This document shows, in pieces, positions 1 through 10,116 of a DNA stretch of 64,000 bases. The translations under genes and the position numbers were made by a program. Origin of the DNA: Hondaea fermentalgiana (taxonomy: Eukaryota; Sar; Bigyra; Thraustochytrida; Thraustochytriidae). Within the stretch, counting starts at the first letter, position 1. Every line of letters begins with the position of its first letter. The notes beneath the pieces were generated by a model, which saw only the letters and a program-made list of their open reading frames with translations, was not told the origin of the DNA and made no database searches. The stretch spans positions 605,063 to 669,062 of the forward strand of contig NPFB01000005.1 in the NCBI GenBank assembly GCA_014084085.1, read 5' to 3'.

Positions 1-51
1 GCCGAATTTGAAGAAGTGCTGGAATCACCTTTGGTGATGATGATGAAGTAA
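1..51 (+). CDS. possible 3' end of a gene entering from the left (partial)
   Basis: Frame 1 is open from the first base to a TAA at 49-51. It would encode a 16-residue tail ending in three methionines and a lysine. Nothing in it identifies a family. It is listed only because a gene end at a window edge is easy to miss; an open stretch this short is expected by chance. Confidence 0.25.
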   Translation, partial: AEFEEVLESPLVMMMK

Positions 52-598
52 TAAAACGAAACCAACGACCATGACGAAACAAAAAAACGAACGATTTTTC
101 TGCATGTACTATTGCAATCTACGCATGTTTACGGTCATATTCCAGACGTACTTGCCGTATTTGCATTCTGCATCTGCGGACAGGTACCCATTGTTTCCAT
201 GAAGGACAAATGTCGGCTCTCCACGCAGTCAAGTATTCACCAACAAGGGTGCAAAAAGCAAGATCAACTCCAGTTCGACGCTTTTGACATCACCCATTGG
301 CATTGTGCGCTTGGTCCAAGCTCTGCTGCAATGTGCTGTTGTGTAATGAATGCGCCGTACCACACGCGAGTCCACAAGAAATAAATTAATAGAAAAGTGA
401 CGGGCACCGTTGATGCCAACTTGGCAATGAAAGCAGACTTTTCATGAGTCAGTCGTCTGAGAGTCACTGCTCTGCTCTGACAGGCCCAATTCTTCTCTGC
501 TATTAGTCCCAGTCACAGTACTGACCCGCTCCAACGGACATTTTCACATCAAAAGAATTTTTGCTTGTCAAACTTTATTCCAGCGGCATGCAAGCGGC
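52..598. other. intergenic region, no supported gene
   Basis: A small open frame at 112-384 has no recognisable composition or motif. The last 60 bases before the TPR-like gene are its likely 5' leader. I see no RNA gene. Confidence 0.5.
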
Positions 599-1801
599 AT
601 GGCCGACTTGTTCGCACGATACGAAGATGATGACGTGCTCCAAAAGATGGAGCGACTTGCCGCTGAGGGCGCATTTGGTAAGAATGCAAATGCAGTAGAG
701 AGCGTAGGCATTCGTCTCCTTTCGTTCCTTGCGCGCGGCGTCAAATGCTCGCCGCGAGAAAAACGAAGAGCAGCCGCACTTTGTGGGCGTTTGGCCCGAG
801 AAAGCTGTGCTCTCAAGCAATATCCTCTTGGCTGCGAACTGGTCGACTGGCAGGCTAAACTCCTTCAGGAAAGTGGAAATGCAACGACGGCTTTAGTCAA
901 ATTAGAGCGTTTTTCATCTGCGCTTGCACTCGATGAGCTGTCGCCAGAAGTGCTCTTGAGACTCACTTCTCTACTCGTTGCCAACAAGAGATTCTCTGAC
1001 GCTTTTCCGTTTGCACGTGCGACCGTCAACGCTTGCGAGCAGCTCGAGCTCACCCAGCTGCTCCCTGTGGCCTTGCACACCTTTGCCATTGTCCTGGAAG
1101 GCAATCGAAATTACGAACGTGCGCATGACGTCTACAAAGAAGCGTTTCTTCTGGCTAGCGCAAGTGGTGACAAGCAACTTGCGACGAGCTTTCTTAGGAG
1201 CTGGAAAGCTTGCGCCGAGTCTATTTCTACTCGCCAACGACCAGGACGCAAGAGCGCCGAAAAGGCTCTGAAGCTTGCGGAAGCTCTCTTGAAGGCAAAC
1301 GTAGGCGCAGAGAATGCGGCGCAAGCTCGAGATGGAAAGAAACAGTTGCGTCGCGTCGATGACAAGCTTGAGGACAAAGAGGCTGAAATGTGGGTGTCTC
1401 GTCGGCAAGAACGCGCTCGCCTATTCTCGGCGCGAGAAAACGCGATGCAAAAACAGCAAAAAGCTGCGAAGTCGTCTGTGAAGATGAAGACGGCGCGTCA
1501 AGCTTCTCCGCAGCACTTGCGCGTTGAATGTGGGAGAGACCGTCGAATCGAAGAGTCAAATCTTTCACCACTGTCATCGTCATCGTCATCATCATCATCG
1601 TCGTCTTCGCCATCTTCTTCTTCTTCTTCGTGCTTTGCACCCCCTCGCACCTCGCCGCCTCCACAACAAAATTCAGAGAGAGCCGGGTGCGTTCCTAATT
1701 TGCAGGTATTATCATCACCATCACGGTCTCCTGCATGCAAATTCCCGCGCTCACGTAAAACGCTCTGGGAGCCGGGTTCACGGCTTCGTCCACTACAATA
1801 A
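599..1801 (+). CDS. TPR-like helical-repeat protein with Ser-rich tail
   Basis: The frame starts at an ATG in good context (A of ATG at 599, G at +4) and encodes 400 aa. Residues about 80-220 are alpha-helical repeats with TPR-like spacing of Ala, Leu and aromatic residues (for example LPVALHTFAIVLEGNRNYE followed by DVYKEAFLLA). TPR proteins are usually scaffolds, so a protein-protein interaction role is inferred. Residues about 220-310 are Lys/Arg/Glu-rich and probably helical. A run of serines from TCA/TCG/TCT repeats (about 1575-1630) leads into a Pro/Ser-rich disordered tail. The stop lies 55 bp from the 3' end of the convergent SYLF gene. No orthologue is recognised. Confidence 0.72.
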   Translation: MADLFARYEDDDVLQKMERLAAEGAFGKNANAVESVGIRLLSFLARGVKCSPREKRRAAALCGRLARESCALKQYPLGCELVDWQAKLLQESGNATTALVKLERFSSALALDELSPEVLLRLTSLLVANKRFSDAFPFARATVNACEQLELTQLLPVALHTFAIVLEGNRNYERAHDVYKEAFLLASASGDKQLATSFLRSWKACAESISTRQRPGRKSAEKALKLAEALLKANVGAENAAQARDGKKQLRRVDDKLEDKEAEMWVSRRQERARLFSARENAMQKQQKAAKSSVKMKTARQASPQHLRVECGRDRRIEESNLSPLSSSSSSSSSSSSPSSSSSSCFAPPRTSPPPQQNSERAGCVPNLQVLSSPSRSPACKFPRSRKTLWEPGSRLRPLQ

Positions 1802-1856
1802 CAGTATTTTATGAATAAAGAGAGCAGATTCCGTACATGTACTACTACACGAGTAT

Positions 1857-3176
1857 TTAGTCAGCTTTGAGGTAGTTTGATGGTGCCATACCAGATCTGC
1901 CATTAACGGAGCATTTCCACCAGTTCGCGTCGCTCTTATCCAAAACCGTGATTCGGTCGTTGGCCTTGAAGGAAAGTTCGTCGGCCTGCGCAGCATTATA
2001 ATCATACATGGCCAGCGCCGTGTCGTTGCGTGCGGGAGCAGGTGCTCGCGCAGGGCGAGGTGGCATGGTTGCCATTGATCGCGATGAGCTTGCGCTCTGG
2101 AAGGGATTTTGCGACGACTGCCCAGACACGCTTTGCGCAAGCGGAATGTGCTGCGAAGAGGGTTGCTCAATCTTGGCCACGGGCACCTGGCTTCCCTGTT
2201 GCTGCTGGTACTGAAAGGGTGCTGCATTAGAAAAGGGAGAAGCGCCCTGTCCGGCTTGAGAAGGATTGGACGAGGGAGGTGCCGGCACAGACGCAGGGGC
2301 GGGCATCTCCCATGAGGTCTCGTTGGTGGCGGTGTTATGGTAGTAAGGCTTACCGTCCGCTGTAAAAACGCGTCGCCAATTGGGAGGGAGATCCGATACT
2401 GGAGCAGCGCTCTGCACGCTGGGCGGGTTGCTAGCAACGGAGGACGCGCCCGTGGGAAAGCTCGAGTTTGTAGATGACCCGCTCATACGTTCGAGGGCAG
2501 CGTAGTCGCCCTTGCGGTCGTGGATTGCGTAGAGTTCACGATGCAGGGTGTCGACTTGAAGAGGTGGACGAATTTCGCCCATCAGAATGCGCTCAGCTGT
2601 GGCCGATTGGTCACTGTAGTACTTGATGTTGTCCTTGGATCGCGACACGAGCAGCGCGCCCTCGAGTGTGAACCCGATGAAGAGGCCCTGCGCCTTGCTG
2701 TACGAGTAGGCCGCGACGACCTTTTTGTTGGCGGAGATGCCGGCGTGAGCCTCGATCTCGCGGCCAACAGGACCGGCTGCAAGAGCAACATTTCCGCCAA
2801 GCGTGACCTGACCCTTGCCCATGAAGGCGCGAACGGCCGTTTTGGTGTTGAGAATAATGAGAGAATCGATCTTCTCGGCGCCAAAGACGAAACCACCGCC
2901 GAGACCACCGACGGTGACGGACGCCGGGCCACTCCAGCGCCATCCCCGGGGCGAGTTCGGGTCCTTGACCTTGGCGATAACGCAGCCTCCTCCAACGTTG
3001 CCGCCCAACATGAACATTCCGGCCTTGAAGATGGTGATGAAGGCAATGCCCTCGCAGTGCCGTAAGAGCGTCGCGGGGATCTGCTTATCCGCCTTGACGT
3101 ACTTGGGGTTCACCATGTCATTGAGCATCCGGATGCATTTGTCCGTGTACCCTTCGAGCGAGAATCGCTTCGACAT
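1857..3176 (-). CDS. SYLF-WW-SH3 protein (Ysc84/SH3YL1-like)
   Basis: A 439-aa protein on the minus strand, ATG at 3174-3176. Residues about 25-215 form a SYLF (DUF500) domain with typical glycine-rich stretches (GGNVGGGCVIAKV, GGLGGGFVFGAEKIDSLIIL). Residues about 262-292 are a WW domain with both tryptophans (LPPNW ... TSWEMP) and the YYHN core. Residues 383-439 are an SH3 domain (ALAMYDY, NWWKCSVNGRSGMAPSNYL). SYLF proteins of the Ysc84/SH3YL1 type bind phosphoinositides and actin and act in endocytosis or membrane ruffling. Here the SH3 would recruit proline-rich partners and the WW is an additional module. The Pro/Gln/Ser linker is low complexity. The family call is firm; the WW insertion is unusual compared with yeast and animal members. 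Confidence 0.93.
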   Translation of the reverse strand: MSKRFSLEGYTDKCIRMLNDMVNPKYVKADKQIPATLLRHCEGIAFITIFKAGMFMLGGNVGGGCVIAKVKDPNSPRGWRWSGPASVTVGGLGGGFVFGAEKIDSLIILNTKTAVRAFMGKGQVTLGGNVALAAGPVGREIEAHAGISANKKVVAAYSYSKAQGLFIGFTLEGALLVSRSKDNIKYYSDQSATAERILMGEIRPPLQVDTLHRELYAIHDRKGDYAALERMSGSSTNSSFPTGASSVASNPPSVQSAAPVSDLPPNWRRVFTADGKPYYHNTATNETSWEMPAPASVPAPPSSNPSQAGQGASPFSNAAPFQYQQQQGSQVPVAKIEQPSSQHIPLAQSVSGQSSQNPFQSASSSRSMATMPPRPARAPAPARNDTALAMYDYNAAQADELSFKANDRITVLDKSDANWWKCSVNGRSGMAPSNYLKAD

Positions 3177-4480
3177 CTTGGCAGCTCCGGCTTGTATGTG
3201 CTCCCGGTCCTCGCTTCCTCGTCCGGCGGCGTGCGATTGGGATTTGCTTGCCTGCTTGCTTGCTTGCTTGCTTGCTTGCTGGCTCGCTGGCTGGCTGGCT
3301 GTCTGTCTGACTCGCCGAGAGCGCGCTGTCTTCTCTCCCGGAAAGAGTGGGAGCCGTCGCCGCCAGACACACGGTCGGCCTCGCTCCGCTGTCTGCCTGA
3401 GAGAGAGTGTCGAGTCGCTGGCTTCTCGCTTCTTTCTTCTCCTCGACTTCGGTCCGGGACCTCCGCTCGGCTCTGCCAGCTGCTGCTCGCCGCGTCGATG
3501 CGACCGGCGGCAGGAGGAGCTGCGTCTCCGTCTCCGTGCCCGCCCGCTCGCCGCCGTCCTCCTCGTGCTCGTGCTCGCCCTCGCCCTGGGAATGGACTCT
3601 GCCTGTCAGGGCGTCGCGGCCGCGAGCAAGGCCGGCCGGCCGCCGCTCAGCCCGGCTGGTTCAGCCTCTCCGCCGCCGGGAAGGGGGCAGCGGAGGCCGG
3701 GCGCCGCTGCTGCCGCTGCTGGCGGAGGGGGAGCGCTCTGGCAGCGAGCTCGCGTCGGCGCAGGCGTCCGCGCGGCCGTGCGTGGCCCTGCTGGGCGCCG
3801 GCTCGGGCTTCGTGCGGCGGCGCTCGGTGGGCCAATCTCGTTGGGATCTTTGCGCAGCTTCGATTTTATTTCGTTTTATTTTATTTTGTTTCGTTTTGTT
3901 TTATTGCTGTGTTTTGTGGAAAGAGACCTATGGGAGAGGTTGGGGAAAGAAGAGACTTATAAAGGAGGCCTACACCGCGGCCTCACGGGGGTTCGGGCAG
4001 TGGCGGGCTAATTTGCTACCTTACGTCGCCCGCATGCTGCCTGGAATGCCCCCCACACGGGCGGGTAAAATAAAGCGGGAGGGGGGCGGATTACAGTCTT
4101 TAGGGCGCGTGGAGAGATGCGGAGTACCCCCAAAATGGAGGATTTGCGAGGCTGCGAAAACACGCGGAAAAATTGATACTGGGGGGCAGGCAGGAAGAGA
4201 CGCGTGCAAGCGGGTCGAAGCTTGGCTGCAGAGCAAGTTTTCGCTGCACGAGGCGAGACACGGCCGCGCGCTCTACCGCCGCCCGCGCACGCGCATCGAG
4301 CCCGCCGGACGCCCGCGCGCCTTCGACGCTCGCGCCGCATCCGCTTTCCGCGCCCCTCCCTCCCTCGCTCGCCCCACCGCAAACGCCGCCCGTGGCTGCG
4401 GCGCGCGCGCGGAGAGAGGAAGCACCGCGACCAACTTGATACTTGAGGCTGCGCTTGTGCAGTGCAAGAGGTCGAAGAAG
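3177..4480. other. divergent intergenic region with GCTT/GGCT microsatellite and T-rich tract
   Basis: This holds the 5' flanks of the SYLF gene (minus) and the small membrane protein gene (plus). It contains a (GCTT)n run at about 3254-3280 passing into (GGCT)n at 3281-3302, a very GC-rich block at about 3530-3800, and a T-rich tract with TTTTATTTCG-like units at about 3865-3905. Long open frames across it are by-products of GC richness; none has a recognisable domain. Confidence 0.6.
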
Positions 4481-4836
4481 ATGGCGGGCCTGCTCTACTA
4501 CACGCTCGGACTGAACGGCCGTAGGTACCTTCAGATCTGCCTGGTGATCTTCTTCACCGTGCTCGCCTTCGCCGTGGCTGATTACATCATCCAGACTGCC
4601 TTTGTGAGTTTCGGGACATCTTCGCTTCATGTTTGGTCAAGAACGCTATTCAGACTGACAATGACAACCGCATGCTTGCTCGCTTGTTTTCTTACGACCA
4701 AACAACACAGATCACGCTGGCCGGAATCTTTCTCATGCTTCTCATCGTCGACTACATGTTTCTCGATGAGCCGCAATTCAAGTTTGATCCTGACTATGCG
4801 AACTGGGCACGGCAAACGACGCCAGCTCATTTTTAA
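4481..4836 (+). CDS. small two-transmembrane protein, one intron
   Basis: Two exons, 4481-4603 and 4711-4836, give 82 aa. The ATG at 4481 follows AAG. The donor GTGAGT (4604) and acceptor ACACAG (4710) flank a 107-nt intron that keeps phase 0 and carries an internal CTGAC branch-like motif. Helix 1 is LQICLVIFFTVLAFAVADYI and helix 2 is ITLAGIFLMLLIVDYMFLD. A short acidic/aromatic tail (FKFDPDYANWARQ) follows. No signal peptide is evident. The size, two helices and conserved-looking tail resemble accessory subunits of organelle membrane complexes, but I do not recognise the family. The splice model is well supported because each exon encodes one clean helix and read-through of the intron destroys the pattern. 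Confidence 0.7.
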
Positions 4837-5065
4837 TATGGCCCGCGTGCTGGGCACACTTCATTTGTTTCCTGCTCATTGCATCGTGTAAACCATGATC
4901 ATCATCTCATTCTTTGCACAACATTCCTACTATCTTTTTCGAACTTTTACTAAAGTCGTCACATCAACCGAGCTTGATCTCTCTCACCTGTTAATTAAAG
5001 CTTGACGACCTTGGCAAGCTTCTTGCTCTACATGCGCTTGCGTATGTGGGTGCGTGCGCATTCTT

Positions 5066-8000
5066 TCAGACCGAGTACTCGCCGTCATCGGGGGCATTGG
5101 GAGGCAGAGCACGAGGAGGCTGCGGCGGGATAAAGGGTTGCGTGTTCGAGGGCGGCGGCACGCTCGGCGGACGCGGAGCTGGCACACGAGGCTCTGTTGC
5201 CTGGGCATTTTCCACTTGCTTTGACGTGTTCTTGTTGTCATTATCCCCCCGAGTGTCTTCGTCGTTGTCATCATCGTCTTCGCTTTCGTCCTCATCTGCG
5301 CCATAGAGTGCCAGACCCGGGGGCGCCACGCGCGGTGGAAGCGGCACTGCCGGTGTCCGCTCAGTCTTTTGCGAATCTTCAGGCGATCCTGACTTTTCTT
5401 GCACATGAGTTGGTGCCGGGGGCCGCGAGTTACGCCGACTCTGGCGCCGCGGTCGGTCCCCGGAGGGGGGTCGCAGGATCACCGTCGTTTTCGTCACCTC
5501 TGTGACTTGCATATCGAACCCTGGAGGCGGTACTGGCGGCGGAGGCGGATTCTCTGGTGGCGGCGCCGGTAATGAAGATATGGAATCCAGACCAGGCGGG
5601 GGTGGTACCGATTCGCGACGAGCTCGAGAACCCAGCTGCGGTGATCCTGGCGGAGACCCAGCAGGAGATCCCGGTGGCGATGCTGCTGGAGATCCCGGTG
5701 GCGATCCTGCTGGAGATCCCGGTGGCGATGCTGCTGGAGATCCGGGCGGAGACCCTGGTGGCGAGGGCATTGGAGAGATGCCCCTTGGAGAACCCGGAGG
5801 GGACTCAGGTGGTGACGGCAGGCTCTCATCTGACACCGCACCAATGTTCAATGATGTTTTGCAACGCACCAGAAAGCGGCGAACGTGCGCTTGGATGAAA
5901 ATAGCTGCAAACTCTTCTTCCATTTCGTCGAATGCACGGCGTGCAGCATAGCCGCGATACGCTGCTTGGATGCGCACTGCACCAACTTCACGTGCTTCCT
6001 CCTCCATTGCGGCGAGTTCTGCATCAATGCGGATGCGCTGCAGAACGCCACGTGCATGGGCTTGCAAAAGAACTGCTGCACGTTCCCGCAAAGACTCTTC
6101 GCTGTCGTCCGGACGCTCGCTCTCGCCATGCTCATTATTATTGTTGTCCTCCGTAAGTGGGCCCCGGTCAGGATCTGCGTCTTGCTCGTCTTTGTTCAAC
6201 GCCTGTCCGTGGTCGGATGACTTTTCGTCATCTGAGATGAGTTCTTTGGAAGTAGTTCGATGTGATGTTGTGTCGTCGGCCACGTTTCCAGAACCTGATG
6301 CGGCTTCAGAACTCGCTTCTTCTTCTTCTTCTTCTTCTTCTTCTTCTTCTTCTTTTCTCTCGGCTTCTTTCCTCATTGCTTCCTCTCGCAATCGTCTTTC
6401 CTCTTCTTCTTTCCTCATCGCTTCCTCTCGCAAACGTCTTTCCTCTTCTTCTTTCCTCATTGCTTCCTCTCGCAAAAGTCTTTCCTCTTCTTCTTTCCTC
6501 CTTGCCTCTTCTCGCAAAAGTCTTTCCTCTTCTTCTTTTCTGTTTGCTTCTTCTCGCAAAAGTCTTTTCTGTTCTTCTTTTCTGTTTGCTTCTTCTTGCA
6601 AAAGCCTCTCCTCTTCTTCTCTTCTCTCTGCCTCCTCTCGCAAAAGTCTTTCTTCTTCTTCTTTTCTGTTTGCTTCTTCTCGCAAGCGTCTCGCTTCTTC
6701 CTCTTCTTCAGCCTGAATCCTGCGATTTTCCTCGTAACGCTCTTTTTCTTCTTCAAAAAGGCGACGCTCTTCCGCGAAACGGTGACGTTCCTCATCGAAA
6801 CGAGCTTGCTCCAATTCCAGTTGACGACGTCGGCTATCGCTTTCTTTTTTCTCCGCCGTATCATCAGCATCCTTGGAGCCCACATTCTCGTTAGTATTGT
6901 TTTGAACAGATCTATCTGTGCCCACGCCCGAAGCATGCTCACTGTGATCATCGTTGTGCTGCTCAGCATGATCATCGACGCTTTGCTCGCCTTGATTCTC
7001 GTTGTCTTGCTCGGCATGATTATCGTCACCTTGCTCGCCAAGATCATCGTCACTTTGCTCGTCTTGATTATCATCGCTTTGCCCGCGATTGTCTTCATCA
7101 TCGCTCTGCGTCGAACGGTTCGCCGCAGACTTAAAAGAGGATCCAGGCTGGGCGCGAAGTGTAGATATTGAACCGTCAGATTCATACGACACGAGATTGC
7201 GTCTTTGGGTTGTGGGAGGACTCGCCACGTCCACGAGCGGCCGACTTGCAGAGGCGAGAACCTGCGCATATTTCCAGCAGATAATGGCCAAGTCGGTAGC
7301 ATCCTCGTCTGTGCAGAGAAATTCGACCGAGCCCTCGTTGTTGTCATCATCACTTGGCCCATCGCTTGACGCGTCAGCCTCGGGGCGGAGAAGATCGAAA
7401 GCAATCCATTGAGGATTGTTCGACTTCATGGACCATGATGCGATTTCAGTCCACTCCCACGACTCGTCAGTGGGCTCGAAAGAAATGCCGCGTCGGCTTG
7501 CAATGAGCGCACCATGAGCCCCACTTGGAGAATTGCCACGATCTGCGGAGAATCGGTGTTCACCGTAGCGTTTGAGGCCTTCCAAGAGATTGAGGAACTC
7601 AGCGGAAGGGTCGATACGACGGCCGCTGAGGCCTTCGTAAGCTGCAAAAATGTCAGACTCCCAGCGAGAGGGCTTGCGCAAAGGAAGTGCGCTTCGCGGC
7701 ACGAGCTCGAGCATGTGATCCACCACGAAACCAGACTTATGTACGCCCTTGTTATAGGGGCCATATCGTTTCTGCAGCTGAAGCGCAGCAAGGTGCTCAA
7801 CGAGATGTTCAGGCACCGACAGTCTGCCGGAGAGCACGTCATGCACGGCTTGAATGTAACGAAGATTCAAAATGCCAGGGTCACGGGAATGTAACACGCC
7901 TTCGACAAAGGTAAGTATACGGAAAAAGAGTTTGTGGCATCGCGGTGCCCAATGCGACACAGAGTCCTGCTCTGGAATGATAATCTCGCGTCGTTTGCCG

Positions 8001-8360
8001 TCAACGTTTGCAACAATCGCAAAGTATTGCGCAACGCGCTCGCTGTCGATCAGGCCAAGCGCTCTGCCCATGGCTTCGCAAGCATCCTGTGCGATATCTC
8101 AAAGCTTTATCGTTAGTTGCTCGTGTTCTCGTCTGTGCGCTTGCTGGCCGTTTACTTGTAGTCATCCCGCGTTCGTTTTACGGGCCTCACGAAGCTGACT
8201 TCGCGCGCGCGAAGGGCTGAGCGATAGGAACCTGGCTGACGATGGTGGTATGTTTTTTCTTTCCTGTCTCTCCATTCGCCACACGTACCTTGGCTGAAGC
8301 GCCCTGCGCTAGGTCGAGCTGCCGGTGGGTCTGGTCCAGCAGATAGATCGCCGTGGACAT
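5066..8360 (-). CDS. FERM domain - charged single helix - IQ motifs - Pro-rich protein (2 exons)
   Basis: My model joins 8289-8360 (first exon, ATG at 8358-8360, 24 codons) to 5066-8086. It removes a 202-nt intron with donor GTACGT, a CTAAC branch site and acceptor CACAG, and yields about 1030 aa. The join restores a ubiquitin-like F1 lobe: IYLLDQTHRQLDLAQGASAK runs into DACEAMGRALGLID. F2 follows (LAALQLQKRYGPYN), then a PH-like F3 (WEWTEIASWSMKS). Residues about 446-613 are a 14-residue (two-heptad) Glu/Arg/Lys repeat, a long charged helix. Three IQ motifs (about 690-760, for example VRIQAAYRGYAARRAF) would bind calmodulin-like light chains. A PGSPPGSPA-repeat, proline-rich tail ends the protein. 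FERM domains tether membrane proteins or lipids to the cytoskeleton, so a calcium-responsive membrane-cortex linker is inferred. No motor domain is present. Without the first exon the frame would start inside F1. Confidence 0.85.
5635..5775 (-). repeat. coding minisatellite, PGSP repeats
   Basis: Short degenerate direct repeats (GGAGATCCCGGTGGCGA-type on the plus strand) encode alternating PPGSPA and PPGSPAAS units in the Pro-rich tail of the FERM/IQ protein. Confidence 0.75.
6325..6705 (-). repeat. coding minisatellite, 42-bp units (14-aa charged-helix repeat)
   Basis: About eight consecutive units of 42 bp encode variants of RLLREEANRKEEEE. They are flanked by a pure TTC run (plus strand, about 6320-6357) encoding a Glu tract. 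The unit equals two heptads, so length changes by whole units keep helix phase. Confidence 0.85.
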
Positions 8361-9038
8361 GCTTTGGCACCGGCCAGCGCGCTCGTCTTGCTTTCGCAAG
8401 CCACTCGACTATGCGAGTCAATTGCCTTTTTGGCGAGTTTTTCGGAGTTTTGGTGCTTTCGCCTTTAATCTCACCTTGGCAAAAGGGGCTGAGAAGAATA
8501 CTTTGCTACGACGACTTTCGCGCGTCATGAATTGTGGTGGCTCCGCTCATCATCGTACGTACTGCAGATTGATCTTTGGGAACGGCAAGTTGCTGATCTG
8601 GTTGGTCGGTCAACCTCTACTGTTCGTATTGTTGGATAAGAAATGCTCGTAGGCCTAATACCTATTTTACCTCTCCGTGATCATAGAGACCAATTTCTTC
8701 ATTTTGATAGGCCTGATCCCTCTGATTTGGTTTGATGTGTCCGTCGATATCTTAGAGTCAACAAGCTTGAAGATAGCGAAGCGCCGTCCGTCTGACAGTC
8801 TGTTCCGCCTTCCTATTCTCTCCTTCAAAGACAATCAACCTTGTTCGCAGACTGCACAACCCACAATTTATCCACTGAAAACCGTTTTTCTTCCCTTTTT
8901 TTCCTCTTAATTTACACTTATAATATTTTTTATTCTTACTTTACCACTGAGTCAAAGTCCTGCTACCTTGTGAGGAAGATTTCCGCGAGTCAGGCTTCGG
9001 CCATTAATTCAGCAGTCTGCGCCACTGCAAACACCTCG

Positions 9039-9046
9039 TATATATA
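9039..9046 (+). promoter_or_regulatory. TATA-like box, probable COX6A promoter
   Basis: TATATATA stands in an otherwise GC-rich region. It is about 110 bp upstream of a GTACGT donor that appears to start a 5' UTR intron of COX6A. The position fits a transcription start near 9070. Confidence 0.45.
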
Positions 9047-9150
9047 CCTTTTAAAAAGCCCAGTGGAGGCCCTCTGCATTCACTGGCAAGCTCACTGCGG
9101 CCGCCCATCGCGCTGCAGACAACCATTCTTCGCTAGTCTTCTTCTCCACG

Positions 9151-9464
9151 GTACGTTGCGGCCCCGACGCGGCGCGCGCCCTGCGCGGGCGTCTGCGTGC
9201 GACCGCTGTCGCGCCCTCCCTCCCCCGCGCGGAGGCTCTCTCTTCGCGGCGCAGCGGCGGCGCAACAGCAGCAGGATGGAGCTGCCAAGCGTCCGGCGGA
9301 CGCTTGCGTCCTTGCGTGCGTGCGTGCGTGCGTCCGCTGCTGCCGCTGCTGCTGCTGCTGCTGGCGACGGATAAGAGCGTGGCCAGCGCTGATATGAAGA
9401 AAGGCGTACGCTCGCAGGCTAACACGATCGAATGACTGACTGACTGATCTGGACGTAAACGCAG
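9151..9464 (+). other. probable 5' UTR intron of COX6A
   Basis: GTACGT at 9151 and ACGCAG ending at 9464 bound 314 nt. CTGACTGACTGAT, matching the branch motif of the other introns here, lies about 25 nt upstream of the acceptor. The ATG of COX6A is 38 nt downstream. This is inferred from signals only, since no coding frame tests it. Confidence 0.5.
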
Positions 9465-9501
9465 CTTTCGTACTCGCACACGTGCACCTCCTCAAAGAAC
9501 A

Positions 9502-9969
9502 ATGTCGGCCGGTCTTTTCTCCGCGGCGACCCGCGCTGGCGTCGCCCGCAACGCCATGACCCGTGTTGCCCGCCGCAACTTCTCCGCCGAGTCGCACCAG
9601 GCGCACCACGAGGCCACCATGAAGCAGTGGGAGAAGGTCACCAAGATGGCCATTCCCCTCATTGGTGTGCTTGCCGCCGCTAACTTCTTCCTGCACATGT
9701 CGCACGGCCACCACGAGGCCCCCGAGAAGAAGTACACGTACCAGAGCATTGTCCACAAGAAGTTCCCGTGGAGCGAGTGCCCCCGTAAGTTTGCCTTCTT
9801 TTTCTCTCTCTCTGGTCTGGCCAAAGGTTTCTTTTGCCGCAGCAAACCTGCTTACTGACGAGATTAACGCTTTCCCCTTTTGCCCCTCCCGCCCCTATAA
9901 TATCTTGCAATCACAGAGTGCGGCTTCTTCGAGACCGAGTGCTGGGCCAAGTGCCGCGCTGAGAAGTAA
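9502..9969 (+). CDS. COX6A: cytochrome c oxidase subunit VIa, mitochondrial
   Basis: Exons 9502-9784 and 9917-9969 encode 111 aa; the 132-nt intron has GTAAGT and CACAG ends and phase 1. The N-terminus (SAGLFSAATRAGVARNAMTR, then RRNFSAES) is a typical Arg/Ser/Ala mitochondrial targeting sequence. One transmembrane helix follows (MAIPLIGVLAAANFFLHM), then HGHHEAPEKKYTYQSIVHKK and FPW, which match the membrane and intermembrane-space part of COX6A. The subunit sits in complex IV and modulates its activity and dimerisation. The second exon supplies a cysteine-rich end (C-x2-C-x6-C-x3-C) absent from the animal proteins I know. Without splicing the protein would run into intron sequence. Confidence 0.88.
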
Positions 9970-10116
9970 AAGCCTTTGCCCACCTTTCTTTCTCAAAGTT
10001 TACGAGCAAAATATCGATAAACAAATCTTGTAGGTCTTTGGCATTTCTCATCAGTCCTTTTTGTTTCAACGCAAGCAGTCGGATCAATCGTTCAATCATT
10101 CAAGGGATGATCATCA

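Larger units (their letters stand above)
8361..9501. other. divergent intergenic region between FERM/IQ gene and COX6A
   Basis: No coding gene is seen. The right part (about 9047-9501) is interpreted as the COX6A 5' leader with an intron. A (GTGC)n run lies at about 9311-9333 and a CTG run at about 9340-9363. The left part is AT-richer than its surroundings. Confidence 0.5.

Noticed and set aside
2815..4011. 398-aa open frame on the plus strand, and overlapping frame 3407-4891 (494 aa)
   Set aside because: They run antisense through the SYLF gene or across the GC-rich promoter, with Arg/Ser/Leu-rich composition and simple-repeat peptides (LACLLACLLA). No domain.
6262..7171. Leu/Phe-rich plus-strand frames that look like membrane proteins
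   Set aside because: They are the complement of the Glu/Arg repeat of the FERM/IQ gene. TTC and CTC triplets give artificial hydrophobic stretches.
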